From Marinomonas shanghaiensis (GTDB lineage Bacteria; Pseudomonadota; Gammaproteobacteria; Pseudomonadales; Marinomonadaceae), in assembly GCF_003259175.1 (NCBI RefSeq), contig NZ_QGOK01000026.1:1-64000 (forward strand): a stretch of 64,000 nt of DNA, in the 5' to 3' direction. The position numbers were made by a program, and so were the translations under genes. The notes beneath the pieces are model-generated. The model was not told the origin of the DNA and did no database searches. It worked only from the letters and a program-made list of their open reading frames with translations. Below are positions 36,516-45,869 of the stretch, in pieces. Each line of letters opens with the position of its first letter. Positions within the stretch are counted from its first letter, which is position 1.

Positions 36516-37288
36516 TGACACATAATAAAAATAAGACGGTTTTTCCAAGTTTGGCTGGTCGTCACGCCTTGGTCAGTGGCGGAGCGTCGGGTATCGGCGA
36601 GGCCTTGGTTCGAGCGTTAGCGCAGCAAGGTTGTTTGGTCAGTTTTTTCGATATTGATCAAACAGCGGGTGATGGCCTTGCCAAAGAGCTGAATGAGCAA
36701 GGCTTGAAAGCGCATTTTAATCGGGTTGATTTGACGGAAATAGAGACGCTTCAAGCCATGATTAACGAGCGCATGGCGGATTGGGGGGCGATTCGTATTC
36801 TAGTGAACAACGCGGCTAACGATCATCGTCATACTTTACAAGACATGACGTCTGATGCGTTTGATCAATGCATGTCGGTGAATCTAAAACATCATTTTTT
36901 TGCCGCTCAAACCGTCGCACCCGCGATGGCTGCAGCGGGTGGCGGTAGCATTATTAATATGAGTTCTAACTCTTGGATGTTGGGACTGGCTGGTTATCCG
37001 GGTTACGTAACGGCAAAAGCGGGTATTTCAGGTCTAACAAAAGGTTTGGCTCGAGAGCTTGGCGGACAGAAAATTCGCGTCAATACCGTGTTACCGGGCT
37101 GGGTGATGACGGAAAAACAAAAACGTTTGTGGTTAACGCCAGAAGCGGAAGCTGAGCTAATGACGCAGCAAGCGCTGAAAGAAAAAATTGAACCAGAAGA
37201 TGTGGCGGATTTGGTGTTGTTCTTAGGCGCTGATGATAGCCGCATGATCTCGGGGCAGAGTTTGGTGGTGGACGGAGGGCGTTTGTAA
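36515..37288 (+). CDS. SDR-family sugar dehydrogenase (probable galactose 1-dehydrogenase)
   Basis: Short-chain dehydrogenase of 257 residues. Cofactor motif SGGASGIGEAL, NNAAND, catalytic Ser in NMSSNSW and the YxxxK pair in GYVTAKAG; C-terminal GQSLVVDGG. By context it oxidises D-galactose (or L-arabinose) at C1 to the lactone with NAD(P)+, feeding the lactonase downstream. Start and stop overlap both neighbours by one base, so expression is coupled. Confidence 0.85.
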   Translation: MTHNKNKTVFPSLAGRHALVSGGASGIGEALVRALAQQGCLVSFFDIDQTAGDGLAKELNEQGLKAHFNRVDLTEIETLQAMINERMADWGAIRILVNNAANDHRHTLQDMTSDAFDQCMSVNLKHHFFAAQTVAPAMAAAGGGSIINMSSNSWMLGLAGYPGYVTAKAGISGLTKGLARELGGQKIRVNTVLPGWVMTEKQKRLWLTPEAEAELMTQQALKEKIEPEDVADLVLFLGADDSRMISGQSLVVDGGRL

Positions 37289-38274
37289 TGACCTCATTCA
37301 ATCCTGTTTCGCAACCTGCTGGTGGCCAAGCGAGCTTTATTGCTGTTGATTGGGGAACCACGAATTTACGTGCCTTTTTGATGAATCAGGATGGTCATAT
37401 TCAAGCCCAGCGCGACAGTGACCGAGGCATGTTAAAGCTCGGTTCTGCTGAGTTTGAAAGTGTCTTATCGGATTTGTTGGGAGATTGGCTTACGCCGGAT
37501 CTACCCATTTATATGGCGGGTATGGTGGGCAGTCGCGGTGGTTGGCAAGAAGTGCCTTATCTGCGATGCCCAATTCGCTTAGATGAGTTGTCAGAGCACC
37601 TTTTTTGGTTGTCCACAAACATGCCAAACAAGGTAGCAATAGTACCTGGCCTTAGGGGTGACGGTGTATCTGGGCTTATTGATGTCATGCGCGGCGAAGA
37701 AACGCAATTGCTGGGCGCGCTTGATTGGTTAGAAGAGCAAGGCCGCACCGATGAGTCGCCCATATTTTGCTTACCGGGAACCCATTGCAAATGGGCGCAA
37801 ATCACTGAAGGCAAGGTAACGCAGTTTTCTACCTCAATTACGGGGGAGTTATTTGCTCGTTTGAATGACGAATCCAGTTTGGTAAAAGGCTTGCCTAAAT
37901 CCGATCTGCTGAATGAAGACGCCTTTAAAAAAGGCGTCTTAGCGAGCCAACAAACAGGCGGGATTTTGCACCATCTATTCAGCGCACGCAGTCGTTTCGT
38001 ATGTGGTGAGCTGGTAGCAGATGAGGTACGAGATTACTTATCTGGTGTGGTGATTGGTCATGATGTGAACGATATTTTATCGGCATTGACTATGCCAACG
38101 AGCCCTGTATTGATTATTGGTAGCCAAGCATTGAGTACACGCTATGGATTGGCTCTGTCTTCATTGAGCGTAAGTTCTGAATTCTTAGCCGCCAACGAAG
38201 CCAGTATTCGTGGTTTAAAACGCTTGGCGAATCGTCAAGCTAGGTCGGAAATGAATCCGACAACAGGAGCCTAA
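37288..38274 (+). CDS. dgoK: 2-dehydro-3-deoxygalactonokinase DgoK
   Basis: ATP-dependent kinase of 328 residues converting 2-dehydro-3-deoxygalactonate to its 6-phosphate. N-terminal phosphate-binding segment FIAVDWGTTNLRAFLM and the family segments MAGMVGSRGGWQEVPYL and LPGTHCKWAQI are those of DgoK. Lies directly before dgoA, the next enzyme. Confidence 0.93.
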   Translation: MTSFNPVSQPAGGQASFIAVDWGTTNLRAFLMNQDGHIQAQRDSDRGMLKLGSAEFESVLSDLLGDWLTPDLPIYMAGMVGSRGGWQEVPYLRCPIRLDELSEHLFWLSTNMPNKVAIVPGLRGDGVSGLIDVMRGEETQLLGALDWLEEQGRTDESPIFCLPGTHCKWAQITEGKVTQFSTSITGELFARLNDESSLVKGLPKSDLLNEDAFKKGVLASQQTGGILHHLFSARSRFVCGELVADEVRDYLSGVVIGHDVNDILSALTMPTSPVLIIGSQALSTRYGLALSSLSVSSEFLAANEASIRGLKRLANRQARSEMNPTTGA

Positions 38275-38278
38275 TGAC

Positions 38279-38914
38279 ATGAAATATTCTTTTGATGCAT
38301 TGATGCACGAGTTCCCTATGGTCGCTATCCTTCGAGGCATTAAGCCTGACGAGGTGGCTGAGCATGCTCAGGTTCTGATTGGTGCGGGTTTTCGCTTGAT
38401 CGAAGTGCCGCTTAATTCCCCTGATGCCTTTACCAGTATTCGTACGTTACAAGAAAAATTTGGTGACCAAGTATTGATTGGTGCTGGCACGGTGTTGACC
38501 ATGGGGCAATTGACGGAATTGGTTGATACCGGGGCGAAATTAATGGTTTGCCCACATACCGATGTCGAGCTGATTAAAGCCGCGAAAGTCGCGGGGTTAT
38601 ACGCTATGCCAGGCTTCTTTACTGCGAGTGAGGCATTCGCAGCACTGCATGCCGGCGCAGATGCAGTAAAACTGTTTCCAGCTGAAGCGCTGCCAACGAT
38701 CAATGTGGTAAAAGCCTTAGGTGCTGTTATTCCTGCAGAGACTTGGCTGTGTCCCGTTGGTGGTGTAACGCCTGACAACGTGGCGGATTATTTAAATGTG
38801 GGTGCTCGTGGTTTTGGCCTAGGGTCTGCGTTGTATAAAAAAGGCCAGTCAGTCGAGACGACGAAAACCAATGCTGAAGCCTTTATGAACGCTTGGAAGG
38901 CTTACAAAAAATAG
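38279..38914 (+). CDS. dgoA: 2-dehydro-3-deoxy-6-phosphogalactonate aldolase DgoA
   Basis: Class I aldolase of 211 residues splitting KDPGal into pyruvate and glyceraldehyde 3-phosphate. AILRGIKPDE holds the catalytic Glu region, VLIGAGTVL a substrate loop and AVKLFPAEAL the Schiff-base Lys; VGGVTPDNVADYL binds phosphate. KDPG aldolases look similar, but the dgoK neighbour favours the galactose series. Confidence 0.93.
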   Translation: MKYSFDALMHEFPMVAILRGIKPDEVAEHAQVLIGAGFRLIEVPLNSPDAFTSIRTLQEKFGDQVLIGAGTVLTMGQLTELVDTGAKLMVCPHTDVELIKAAKVAGLYAMPGFFTASEAFAALHAGADAVKLFPAEALPTINVVKALGAVIPAETWLCPVGGVTPDNVADYLNVGARGFGLGSALYKKGQSVETTKTNAEAFMNAWKAYKK

Positions 38915-38954
38915 TTCTCTTTAAGCAAGCAAGAGACGAGGGAGAATAAAAATA

Positions 38955-39833
38955 ATGAAACAAATTAGTACTCAACGCCATCAGTTGGCTGAAGGGCCTT
39001 TTTGGAGTCAATCTGAGCAAGCTTTGTATTGGGTCGATATTCCGGCTTGCCAAGTATGGTGTTGGCATCAAACCTCTAATGAATACCAGCACTGGACACT
39101 GCCCCAGAAAGTGTCTGCTGTATTCACCACGCAGAGCGACCGTTTATTAGTGACGTTAGCGGATTCTGTCGCTTATTTAAACAAAACGACGGGGGAATTA
39201 GAGCACCTGTGTGATTTGGATACCGACATTGCGGGCAATCGCAGTAACGATGCGAAGTGTGATCCCCATGGTAATTTATGGGTAGGGACAATGGACGATG
39301 CCGAAGAAAAGGCGTCAGGTCGTTTATGGAAGGTCACGCCAGAAGGCAAAAAGACCTTGATGCTGGAAGGGATTGGCATTTCCAATACTTTGGCATGGGA
39401 TGAATCTCGTGGACGCTTTTATTTTGGTGACTCCATGACACGTAAAGTGCACGCCTTTCCTTATCCAGAGTTTTATGACGTGCGCAGCCAAAAACCGTTT
39501 TTTGAAGTGAAAGAAGGCATTGGTGCGGACGGTTCTTGTATCGACTCCGAAGACTGCATTTGGAACGCCAATTGGAATGGTGCTCGTGTTGTGCGTTACA
39601 ACCCAGAAGGTGAAGTGCTGCAGACGATTGAATTGCCGTTCTCTAAGCCAACCAGCTGTGTGTTTGGTGGCCCAGACGGCAACACGCTATTTATTACTTC
39701 CGCCAGCGTGGATACCAGTGATGATGAGTTGATCGCTAAGCCTTTATCTGGACATGTGATTGCCATCGATTTAAAACAAGCATTAGGGCTGGATGTTACT
39801 GGTGCGCCAAGTCAGCCTTTTGCAGGAGCATAG
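38955..39833 (+). CDS. SMP-30/gluconolactonase-type sugar lactonase (probable galactonolactonase)
   Basis: Six-bladed beta-propeller lactonase of 292 residues. Metal-site residues fit the family: Glu in LAEGPFW, Asn/Asp in RSNDAKCDPHGNLWVGTM, Asn in ISNTLAWD and Asp in GADGSCIDSEDCIWNANW. By context it opens galactono-lactone from the dehydrogenase to galactonate. Confidence 0.9.
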   Translation: MKQISTQRHQLAEGPFWSQSEQALYWVDIPACQVWCWHQTSNEYQHWTLPQKVSAVFTTQSDRLLVTLADSVAYLNKTTGELEHLCDLDTDIAGNRSNDAKCDPHGNLWVGTMDDAEEKASGRLWKVTPEGKKTLMLEGIGISNTLAWDESRGRFYFGDSMTRKVHAFPYPEFYDVRSQKPFFEVKEGIGADGSCIDSEDCIWNANWNGARVVRYNPEGEVLQTIELPFSKPTSCVFGGPDGNTLFITSASVDTSDDELIAKPLSGHVIAIDLKQALGLDVTGAPSQPFAGA

Positions 39834-39836
39834 AAT

Positions 39837-41807
39837 ATGAAATTAGGTGTATGTTATTACCCAGAACATTGGCCAAAAAGCCGTTGGGTGGACGATGCTC
39901 AGCATATGCAGCGTATTGGCATTGAATATGTCCGAATAGGAGAATTCAGCTGGAGTACGATTGAACCCACTCCGGGGGAATTGCATTGGGAATGGTTAGC
40001 AGAATCGTTGGATATTTTGCATGCCCATGGTTTGAAAGTCATTTTAGGAACGCCAACCGCCACGCCACCTAAGTGGTTGGTGGATCGTCATCCGTCTATG
40101 TTGGCAAAAGACGAGCAAGGCCGAGTGCGTCACTTTGGCTCGCGTCGCCATTATACCTTCGCTAGCCTTGAATATCGTGAAGAATGTCGTCGTATCGTTA
40201 CCTTGATGGCAGAGCGTTTTGGACAGCACCCCGCCGTGGCGGCTTGGCAGACTGATAACGAATATGGCTGCCATAACACCATTTTAAGCTACGCCGAGGC
40301 GGATTTAGCGGCGTTTCGAATTTGGCTGACGGAAAAATACGGCACGATCGAGGTGTTGAATAAAGCCTGGGGGAACGTGTTTTGGAGCATGGATTACCGA
40401 TCTTTTGATGAGATTGAATTGCCAAATTTGACCGTAACGGAAGCCAATCCATCTCATCGCTTAGATTTCCAGCGCTGTTGCTCAGACCAAGTAGTGGCTT
40501 TTAACAAGCTACAAGTGGATATCTTGCGTGAGCATTCTGCAGGGCGTGATTTGGTTCATAACTATATGGGCTTTTTTACGGCATTTGATCATCATAAAGT
40601 CGGTCAAGATTTGGATGTCGCCAGTTGGGACACTTATCCGCTGGGCTTTTTGGATCAAGAAGCGATTTATACGCCAGAAGAAAAGCATCAATATTTGCGT
40701 GTTGGGCACCCTGACTTTGGCGCTTTCCATCATGATTTATACCGTGGCTGCGGCAAAGGTAGATTATGGATTATGGAGCAACAGCCAGGGCCGGTAAATT
40801 GGGCGCCACACAATCCAACACCTGCAGACGGTGCTGTACGCTTGTGGACGTGGGAGGCTTTTTCTCATGGTGCAGAGTTAGTCTCTTATTTCCGATGGCG
40901 TCAGGCGCCGTTTGGACAAGAACAAATGCACGCGGGCTTGCTTCGTCCAGATGCTCAGGAAGCGGAAGCCGCAAAAGAAGCACAGCTGGTTGCAGAAGAG
41001 GTGAAACAGTTATCGGCTTCACTTGGCCTGGATGCCGATGAGCTAATGTCACTTCCTAGTGCTGGAAAAGTGGCTCTGATGTTTGACTACGATGCGTGTT
41101 GGTCATTGGATATTCAGCCTCAATCACGTGCCTATCATTATTTATTTTGGTGTTATCGCGTTTATGAAGCGCTACGTGAACTTGGTTTGTCCGTGGATAT
41201 TATTCCTAGCAGTGGAGCATTAGATACCTATGATTTACTTGTGTTGCCCTCACAGGCGCATATATCCGCTGAATTACATGATCGACTGAGCGCATATCAA
41301 GGGGTATTGCTCGCAGGGCCAAGAACAGGCAGTAAAACAGAAACTTACCAAATTCCTGAGAATCTTGCGCCTGGCCCATTGGCCAGTCTCTTGCCGTTGA
41401 CGGTTGAACGTGTTGATGCGTTACCTGAGCACATTCAGCCAGCCGTTTCTGGTCGTTGGGGGGCGGGGCATTTAAAACATTGGCATGAACAAATTAGCAC
41501 GGTGTTACCTTGCCTGTTAAAAGATGCGGGTGGCAATCCTGTTTTAATGGGCGAAGGTCGTCATTACTATCTTGGCTCTTGTGTTGATAATGGGGTGTTA
41601 AAAAGCAGCCTAGGAAAATTGGCGGACATAGCGGGTTTGTCGACAGAGCATCTGCCAAAAGGGATACGCGTCCGAGAGCGAGGCAATGTGATTTTTGTCT
41701 TCAACTATGGAACGAATCCTGTGTTTTATGCACCCGAAAAGGCGCATTTATTGATCGGTCAGCAGATGATAGAAGCCGCTGGTGTCGCCATTTGGCAAAA
41801 AAAATAA
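39837..41807 (+). CDS. Beta-galactosidase, GH42
   Basis: 656 residues, the usual GH42 size. N-terminal LGVCYYPEHWP, acid/base Glu in WQTDNEYGCHN and nucleophile Glu in WIMEQQPGPVNW are hallmark positions; a trimerization domain and C-terminal beta domain follow. No signal peptide, so it cleaves imported beta-galactosides inside the cell. Starts three bases after the lactonase stop with GGAG upstream. Pairing with GH36 lets the locus use both anomers. Confidence 0.94.
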   Translation: MKLGVCYYPEHWPKSRWVDDAQHMQRIGIEYVRIGEFSWSTIEPTPGELHWEWLAESLDILHAHGLKVILGTPTATPPKWLVDRHPSMLAKDEQGRVRHFGSRRHYTFASLEYREECRRIVTLMAERFGQHPAVAAWQTDNEYGCHNTILSYAEADLAAFRIWLTEKYGTIEVLNKAWGNVFWSMDYRSFDEIELPNLTVTEANPSHRLDFQRCCSDQVVAFNKLQVDILREHSAGRDLVHNYMGFFTAFDHHKVGQDLDVASWDTYPLGFLDQEAIYTPEEKHQYLRVGHPDFGAFHHDLYRGCGKGRLWIMEQQPGPVNWAPHNPTPADGAVRLWTWEAFSHGAELVSYFRWRQAPFGQEQMHAGLLRPDAQEAEAAKEAQLVAEEVKQLSASLGLDADELMSLPSAGKVALMFDYDACWSLDIQPQSRAYHYLFWCYRVYEALRELGLSVDIIPSSGALDTYDLLVLPSQAHISAELHDRLSAYQGVLLAGPRTGSKTETYQIPENLAPGPLASLLPLTVERVDALPEHIQPAVSGRWGAGHLKHWHEQISTVLPCLLKDAGGNPVLMGEGRHYYLGSCVDNGVLKSSLGKLADIAGLSTEHLPKGIRVRERGNVIFVFNYGTNPVFYAPEKAHLLIGQQMIEAAGVAIWQKK

Positions 41808-41816
41808 AAATAAAAT

Positions 41817-41891
41817 GGAACTAAGTTTCTTTTATTGTATTTTTTGCGGTTGAAAATCAATCAAACTTGATCAATACTGAAACCTAGTTCC
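41817..41891 (+). promoter_or_regulatory. Two candidate IclR operators and promoter before the sugar-binding protein gene
   Basis: GGAACTAAGTTTC (41817-41829) and GAAACCTAGTTCC (41879-41891) are near inverted copies of one another, 62 bases centre to centre (about six helical turns). A possible -35 TTGATC lies at 41868-41873, so the second site would overlap the promoter spacer. They match the site at 30799-30811. Confidence 0.6.
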
Positions 41892-41923
41892 AATTAATAA
41901 AAAGAAAAAGAGGGCCTGTTAAA

Positions 41924-43147
41924 ATGAAAAAATTGCAATCCTTGTTAGTAGGGGCAATGGCACTGGGTGCTGTCTCTATGGTAAACGCGGGAACCTTGGT
42001 GATTAACTCCGACCAAGCTGATCCAGCACCTAAAAAAGCCTTTGCTGAGATTATTCAAAAATTTGAAAATGAAAATCCAGACGTCACCGTAAAATACAAT
42101 TTATACGATAAAGAAGGCTACAAAACGGCCATTCGTAATTGGTTAGCGACGACGCCGCCAGATATAGTGTTTTGGTATGCTGGTAATCGTATGAAAGCCT
42201 TTGTTGATCGTGGCTTGTTTGAAGATGTGAGCGATATTTGGGACCAACAAGAATTAAAGAAAAACATGGCTTCTGCTGCACCAGCCATGACCATCAATAA
42301 TAAACAGTGGGGGATTCCTTACACTTATTATCAATGGGGTATCTACTACCGTAAAGATATTTTCGACAAGCTAGGTTTGTCAGAACCAAAAACGTGGGAT
42401 GAATTTCTAGCGGTTAACGAAACGCTCAAATCAAATGATATTGCACCGATTGCCATTGGTACTAAGTACTTATGGACGGCGGCAGGTTGGTTTGACTATA
42501 TGAACCTGCGTACCAATGGTTTGGATTTTCATATTGACTTGATGGATGGCAAGATTCCATACACGGACCCTCGAGTACGCAAAACTTTTGAGAACTGGAA
42601 AGTATTGATTGATAAGGGCTACTTTTTAGAAAATCATGCCTCTTATTCTTGGCAAGAAGCACAACCATTTATGTACAACGGTAAGGCCGCTATGTATCTC
42701 ATTGGGAATTTCATTGTGCCAAACTTCCCGAAAGAGCTTGATGGCAAAATGGGGTTCTTCCAATTTCCACAAATAGATCCTGCTGTTGGTATGGCAGAAG
42801 ATGCACCTATGGATACGATCCACATTCCAGCGAAAGCGGCTAACAAAGAGGATGCCCGTAAATTCTTAGCGTTTATGGCACGTGCCGATAATCAAACCTT
42901 AGTTAATGAGGCACTATTGCAGATTCCTCCTCATGCTAAAGCCAAAGCGCCGGATGACTTTTTCTTAAATAAAGGCGTCGAAATGCTCAACAATGCATCC
43001 GGAACGGCACAGTTTTATGACCGTGATACCGATCCAAGCATGGCGCAAGAAGGCATGAAAGGTTTCCAAGAGTTCATGGTGAAGCCTGATCGTCTAGACG
43101 CTATTTTGCAACGACTAGAAGGCGTGAGAAAACGCGTTTTTAAATAA
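41924..43147 (+). CDS. Sugar ABC transporter substrate-binding protein (probable galactoside)
   Basis: Periplasmic family 1 binding protein of 407 residues with a signal peptide ending near SMVNAG. Mature protein resembles MalE/UgpB-type proteins (AFAEIIQKFENENPDVTVKYN; GKAAMYLIGNFIVPNF). It has its own promoter with two operators, allowing higher expression than the permeases, as is common for binding proteins. Last gene of the galactoside locus, with a terminator after it. Confidence 0.92.
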   Translation: MKKLQSLLVGAMALGAVSMVNAGTLVINSDQADPAPKKAFAEIIQKFENENPDVTVKYNLYDKEGYKTAIRNWLATTPPDIVFWYAGNRMKAFVDRGLFEDVSDIWDQQELKKNMASAAPAMTINNKQWGIPYTYYQWGIYYRKDIFDKLGLSEPKTWDEFLAVNETLKSNDIAPIAIGTKYLWTAAGWFDYMNLRTNGLDFHIDLMDGKIPYTDPRVRKTFENWKVLIDKGYFLENHASYSWQEAQPFMYNGKAAMYLIGNFIVPNFPKELDGKMGFFQFPQIDPAVGMAEDAPMDTIHIPAKAANKEDARKFLAFMARADNQTLVNEALLQIPPHAKAKAPDDFFLNKGVEMLNNASGTAQFYDRDTDPSMAQEGMKGFQEFMVKPDRLDAILQRLEGVRKRVFK

Positions 43148-43200
43148 TCTATGAGGCTGCTTACTTAAAAAGAGTAAGTAAAAAATTGCTTGTTAGAATC

Positions 43201-43237
43201 GAAAGCCAGTTCAATGATGTTGAGCTGGCTTTTTTTT
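43201..43237 (+). terminator. Terminator of the galactoside locus
   Basis: GCCAGTTCAA (43205-43214) pairs with TTGAGCTGGC (43220-43229), one G-U pair, followed by eight T. Confidence 0.92.
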
Positions 43238-43319
43238 ACTTTGCTATCAAGAAGGAAAGGCTCTAATAACAATTAGTTAAATAAATTTTTTATTTTTAAT
43301 GTTAGTTATTCTCAAATGA

Positions 43320-43352
43320 TTGTCAGATCTATTTAATATGTTATATCATAAC
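43320..43352 (+). promoter_or_regulatory. Promoter with near-consensus Zur box
   Basis: GTTATATCATAAC at 43340-43352 differs at one position from the gammaproteobacterial Zur palindrome GTTATAnTATAAC. It overlaps a plausible -10 (TATATC, 43342-43347) placed 16 bases after a -35 TTGTCA (43320-43325) and lies 22 bases before the ABC transporter start, the position expected for zinc-responsive repression. Confidence 0.65.
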
Positions 43353-43374
43353 TTTTTATTTCTTTGTGGATAAT

Positions 43375-44937
43375 ATGGATATGATGGTAATGCCTTCTTT
43401 AAAGCGAATAATCTCTTGTGTGTTAGTTGCCAGTACTTTATCGGGTGTGGTTGCTTTTGCGCAACCAACTCAATCAAATACCTTGTCGATCAGCGCTGCG
43501 TTTGAATTTACCAGTTTGGATCCTTCTAAAAATGGCTTTGTTTTTAGTCGAATGCAGATTTTGGAAACCTTATTGGATGTGGATGCTGATGGATTATTGA
43601 TTCCTGCGCTGGCCGATCGTTGGGAGGTGAGTCAGGACGCAAAAACTTGGACTTTTCATTTACGAGAGGGTGTGCATTTTCATGATGGCCCTTTAATGGA
43701 TGCGGACGCTGTGGTGAATAGCCTTTCTTTTGCGCAAGCAAAACATGGCGCCTTAAGTAACGCTCCCATTGACAGCATTAAGGCGTTAGACAAAAACACG
43801 GTCGTTATTCAATTATCTCGACCTTACACCTTATTAGGTGCGGTATTGGCAAATTATGCTAATGGTATTTTTTCGCCAGCCGCTTATGGAAAAGATGGCG
43901 AAGTACTGGCTTTGTCTGCGACAGGGCCTTATCAGCTCTATCAGTTCGCCCCACCACATAAGTTAGTCGTAGAAAAATTTGACGATTACTGGGGAAAGAA
44001 AGCCAGCATTCCTTATGCTAGCTATTTAACAGGGCATCGTGCGGAAAGCCGTGTGTTGCAAGCACGCAGTGGTCAAGTGGATATTGTGTTTGGGTTGGAT
44101 CCTGCTAGTTTGCCGTCTTTGAAGCGTTTACCCAGTTTGGATCTATATTCTAATGCGATTCCTCGCACTATAGTTTTAAAAGTAAACAGTGGTCATCCGT
44201 TCTTAAAAGAGATTAGTGCTCGCCAAGCTTTGAGCCTAGCGATTAATCGCAAAGGTATTGCGAACGGTATTTTACGTACGCCAAATTCAGAGGCCGAGCA
44301 GCTCATGCCAGCTTCTCTGTCTAATTGGCATCTTGATGGGGTTTCCATGCGTCGTGGTGCCCAGGAAGCCAGCGCAGAAGATTTATTAGCCTCGTTAGGT
44401 TGGAAGAAAAATGCCAAAGGCCAGCTTGAGCGAGATGGAAAAGTGTTTGAGCTGACGCTGATAACCTATGCTGATCGTCCAGAGTTGACCACAGTTGCAA
44501 CGGCCATACAAGCTCAATGGCAAGCCATTGGCGTTACGACAAAGGTTGAAGTAACAAACTCCAGCGCCATTCCAATGGGCCATCAGGATGGTTCTTTAGA
44601 GGTGGCTCTGATTGCACGTAATTATGGTTTTATCGCAGATCCGCTTGGGGTGATGTTGTCAGACTTTGGCTCTAATGGCGGTGGTGATTGGGGCGCTATG
44701 AATTGGAATAATTCAGAAATAAGTCAGCTATTGATGTCTCTTGAAAGTGTGTCAGACCCTAAAGAATATAAAAACATTGCTCAGCGAAGTGCGCAGTTAA
44801 TTTATGATGAGCGCCCGGTGATTCCCGTCACGTTTTATGTGCAACAAACGTCTGTTAATAAACGTGTGAAGGGATTTCGATTCGATCCTTTTGAGCGTAG
44901 CTTTCTCTTGAACGAAATGGAGTTTGTTAAACCATGA
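43375..44937 (+). CDS. NikA/DppA-type ABC substrate-binding protein (possible zinc-metallophore uptake)
   Basis: Periplasmic family 5 binding protein of about 521 residues with a signal peptide ending near VAFAQ. ETLLDVDADGLLIPALADRWEVSQDAKTW and the FHLREGVHFHDG segment are typical of the peptide/nickel group. Such proteins carry peptides, nickel-His complexes, opine metallophores or heme; the Zur-like box suggests a zinc-linked ligand. ATG at 43375 or 43381 is preferred over GTG 43366; none has a strong ribosome site. Overlaps the first permease by 4 bases. Confidence 0.87.
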   Translation: MDMMVMPSLKRIISCVLVASTLSGVVAFAQPTQSNTLSISAAFEFTSLDPSKNGFVFSRMQILETLLDVDADGLLIPALADRWEVSQDAKTWTFHLREGVHFHDGPLMDADAVVNSLSFAQAKHGALSNAPIDSIKALDKNTVVIQLSRPYTLLGAVLANYANGIFSPAAYGKDGEVLALSATGPYQLYQFAPPHKLVVEKFDDYWGKKASIPYASYLTGHRAESRVLQARSGQVDIVFGLDPASLPSLKRLPSLDLYSNAIPRTIVLKVNSGHPFLKEISARQALSLAINRKGIANGILRTPNSEAEQLMPASLSNWHLDGVSMRRGAQEASAEDLLASLGWKKNAKGQLERDGKVFELTLITYADRPELTTVATAIQAQWQAIGVTTKVEVTNSSAIPMGHQDGSLEVALIARNYGFIADPLGVMLSDFGSNGGGDWGAMNWNNSEISQLLMSLESVSDPKEYKNIAQRSAQLIYDERPVIPVTFYVQQTSVNKRVKGFRFDPFERSFLLNEMEFVKP

Positions 44938-45869
44938 AGGCAATGCTGTTAAAAAGAGCGCTGCAGTTAGTGACAGTAGTTTGGGGGGTTGGCACCTTAA
45001 CGTTTGTCCTAATGCGTTCTCTGCCTGGGGACATGGCTTATCGCATTGCGGCAAGCCGTTATGGCCAAGACAATGTGAATTCTGACGCTGCCGCGTTGGT
45101 GCGTCAGGAATTGAATCTAGACCAAAGTGCTTTTGTAGCGTATTGGCATTGGCTATTGGATTTGTTGCAATTCAATTTGGGTCATTCTTTGGTCAGTGGT
45201 TTGCCTGTTATTGATGCCATCCAGCATATGCTTGGGCATTCTTTATTGTTGGCTTTGTCCGGTTTATTGATCTCGATATTGATTGCGGTACCGATAGGGT
45301 TGTTCTGCGCATGGCGTGGCAACCCACTTGATTCTGTCTTTATGGGCTTGTCTAGCGTGATACGGGCCACGCCTGTGTTTGTGCTAGGTGTGTTGTTTAT
45401 TCTGTTATTTGCTTTGCATTGGAATTGGTTTCCTGTAGCAGGTTTTGGCACGCCAGCACACTTGGTTTTGCCCGCATTGACATTGGCGTTAAGTTTGGCC
45501 GCTGTCTCGAACAGAGTGGTGAGAGATTCCGCTAAACAAACCTTTCAAGCGGCTTTTTACCAATTTTCTAAGGTAAAAGGCTTATCGGCATGGCAGACTT
45601 TTAAGCGCCATGGTGCGCGCAATATTGCTGTGCCTGTGGTGGCGTTTTTCGGTATTCAATTAGTAAGTATGATCGAAGGGATTGTCATGATTGAGTCGTT
45701 GTTTTCTTGGCCGGGTATTGGTCATGGTTTGGCTCATGCTATTTTTGCTCGTGATATTCCTGTGATTCAGGGGGCGGCATTGGTGATGGGGATGTTGTTT
45801 GTGGCTTTGAATACCTTGGTGGATATCTTGTGTCTATGGATTGATCCAAGAGGAGCGAGAGAAGCATGA
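44934..45869 (+). CDS. DppB/NikB-type ABC permease
   Basis: Inner-membrane permease of 311 residues with six helices. The N-terminal LKRALQLVTVVWGVGTLTFVLMRSLPGD and the loop FYQFSKVKGLSAWQTFKRHGARN belong to the oligopeptide/nickel permease family. Stop overlaps the next gene's ATG by 4 bases. Part of a four-gene importer operon. Confidence 0.9.
   Translation: MKAMLLKRALQLVTVVWGVGTLTFVLMRSLPGDMAYRIAASRYGQDNVNSDAAALVRQELNLDQSAFVAYWHWLLDLLQFNLGHSLVSGLPVIDAIQHMLGHSLLLALSGLLISILIAVPIGLFCAWRGNPLDSVFMGLSSVIRATPVFVLGVLFILLFALHWNWFPVAGFGTPAHLVLPALTLALSLAAVSNRVVRDSAKQTFQAAFYQFSKVKGLSAWQTFKRHGARNIAVPVVAFFGIQLVSMIEGIVMIESLFSWPGIGHGLAHAIFARDIPVIQGAALVMGMLFVALNTLVDILCLWIDPRGAREA

Noticed and set aside
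43301..43325. Possible Fur box near 43310 (AATGATTGTCA)
   Set aside because: Only one half resembles the consensus; the Zur-like palindrome just downstream explains the promoter better.
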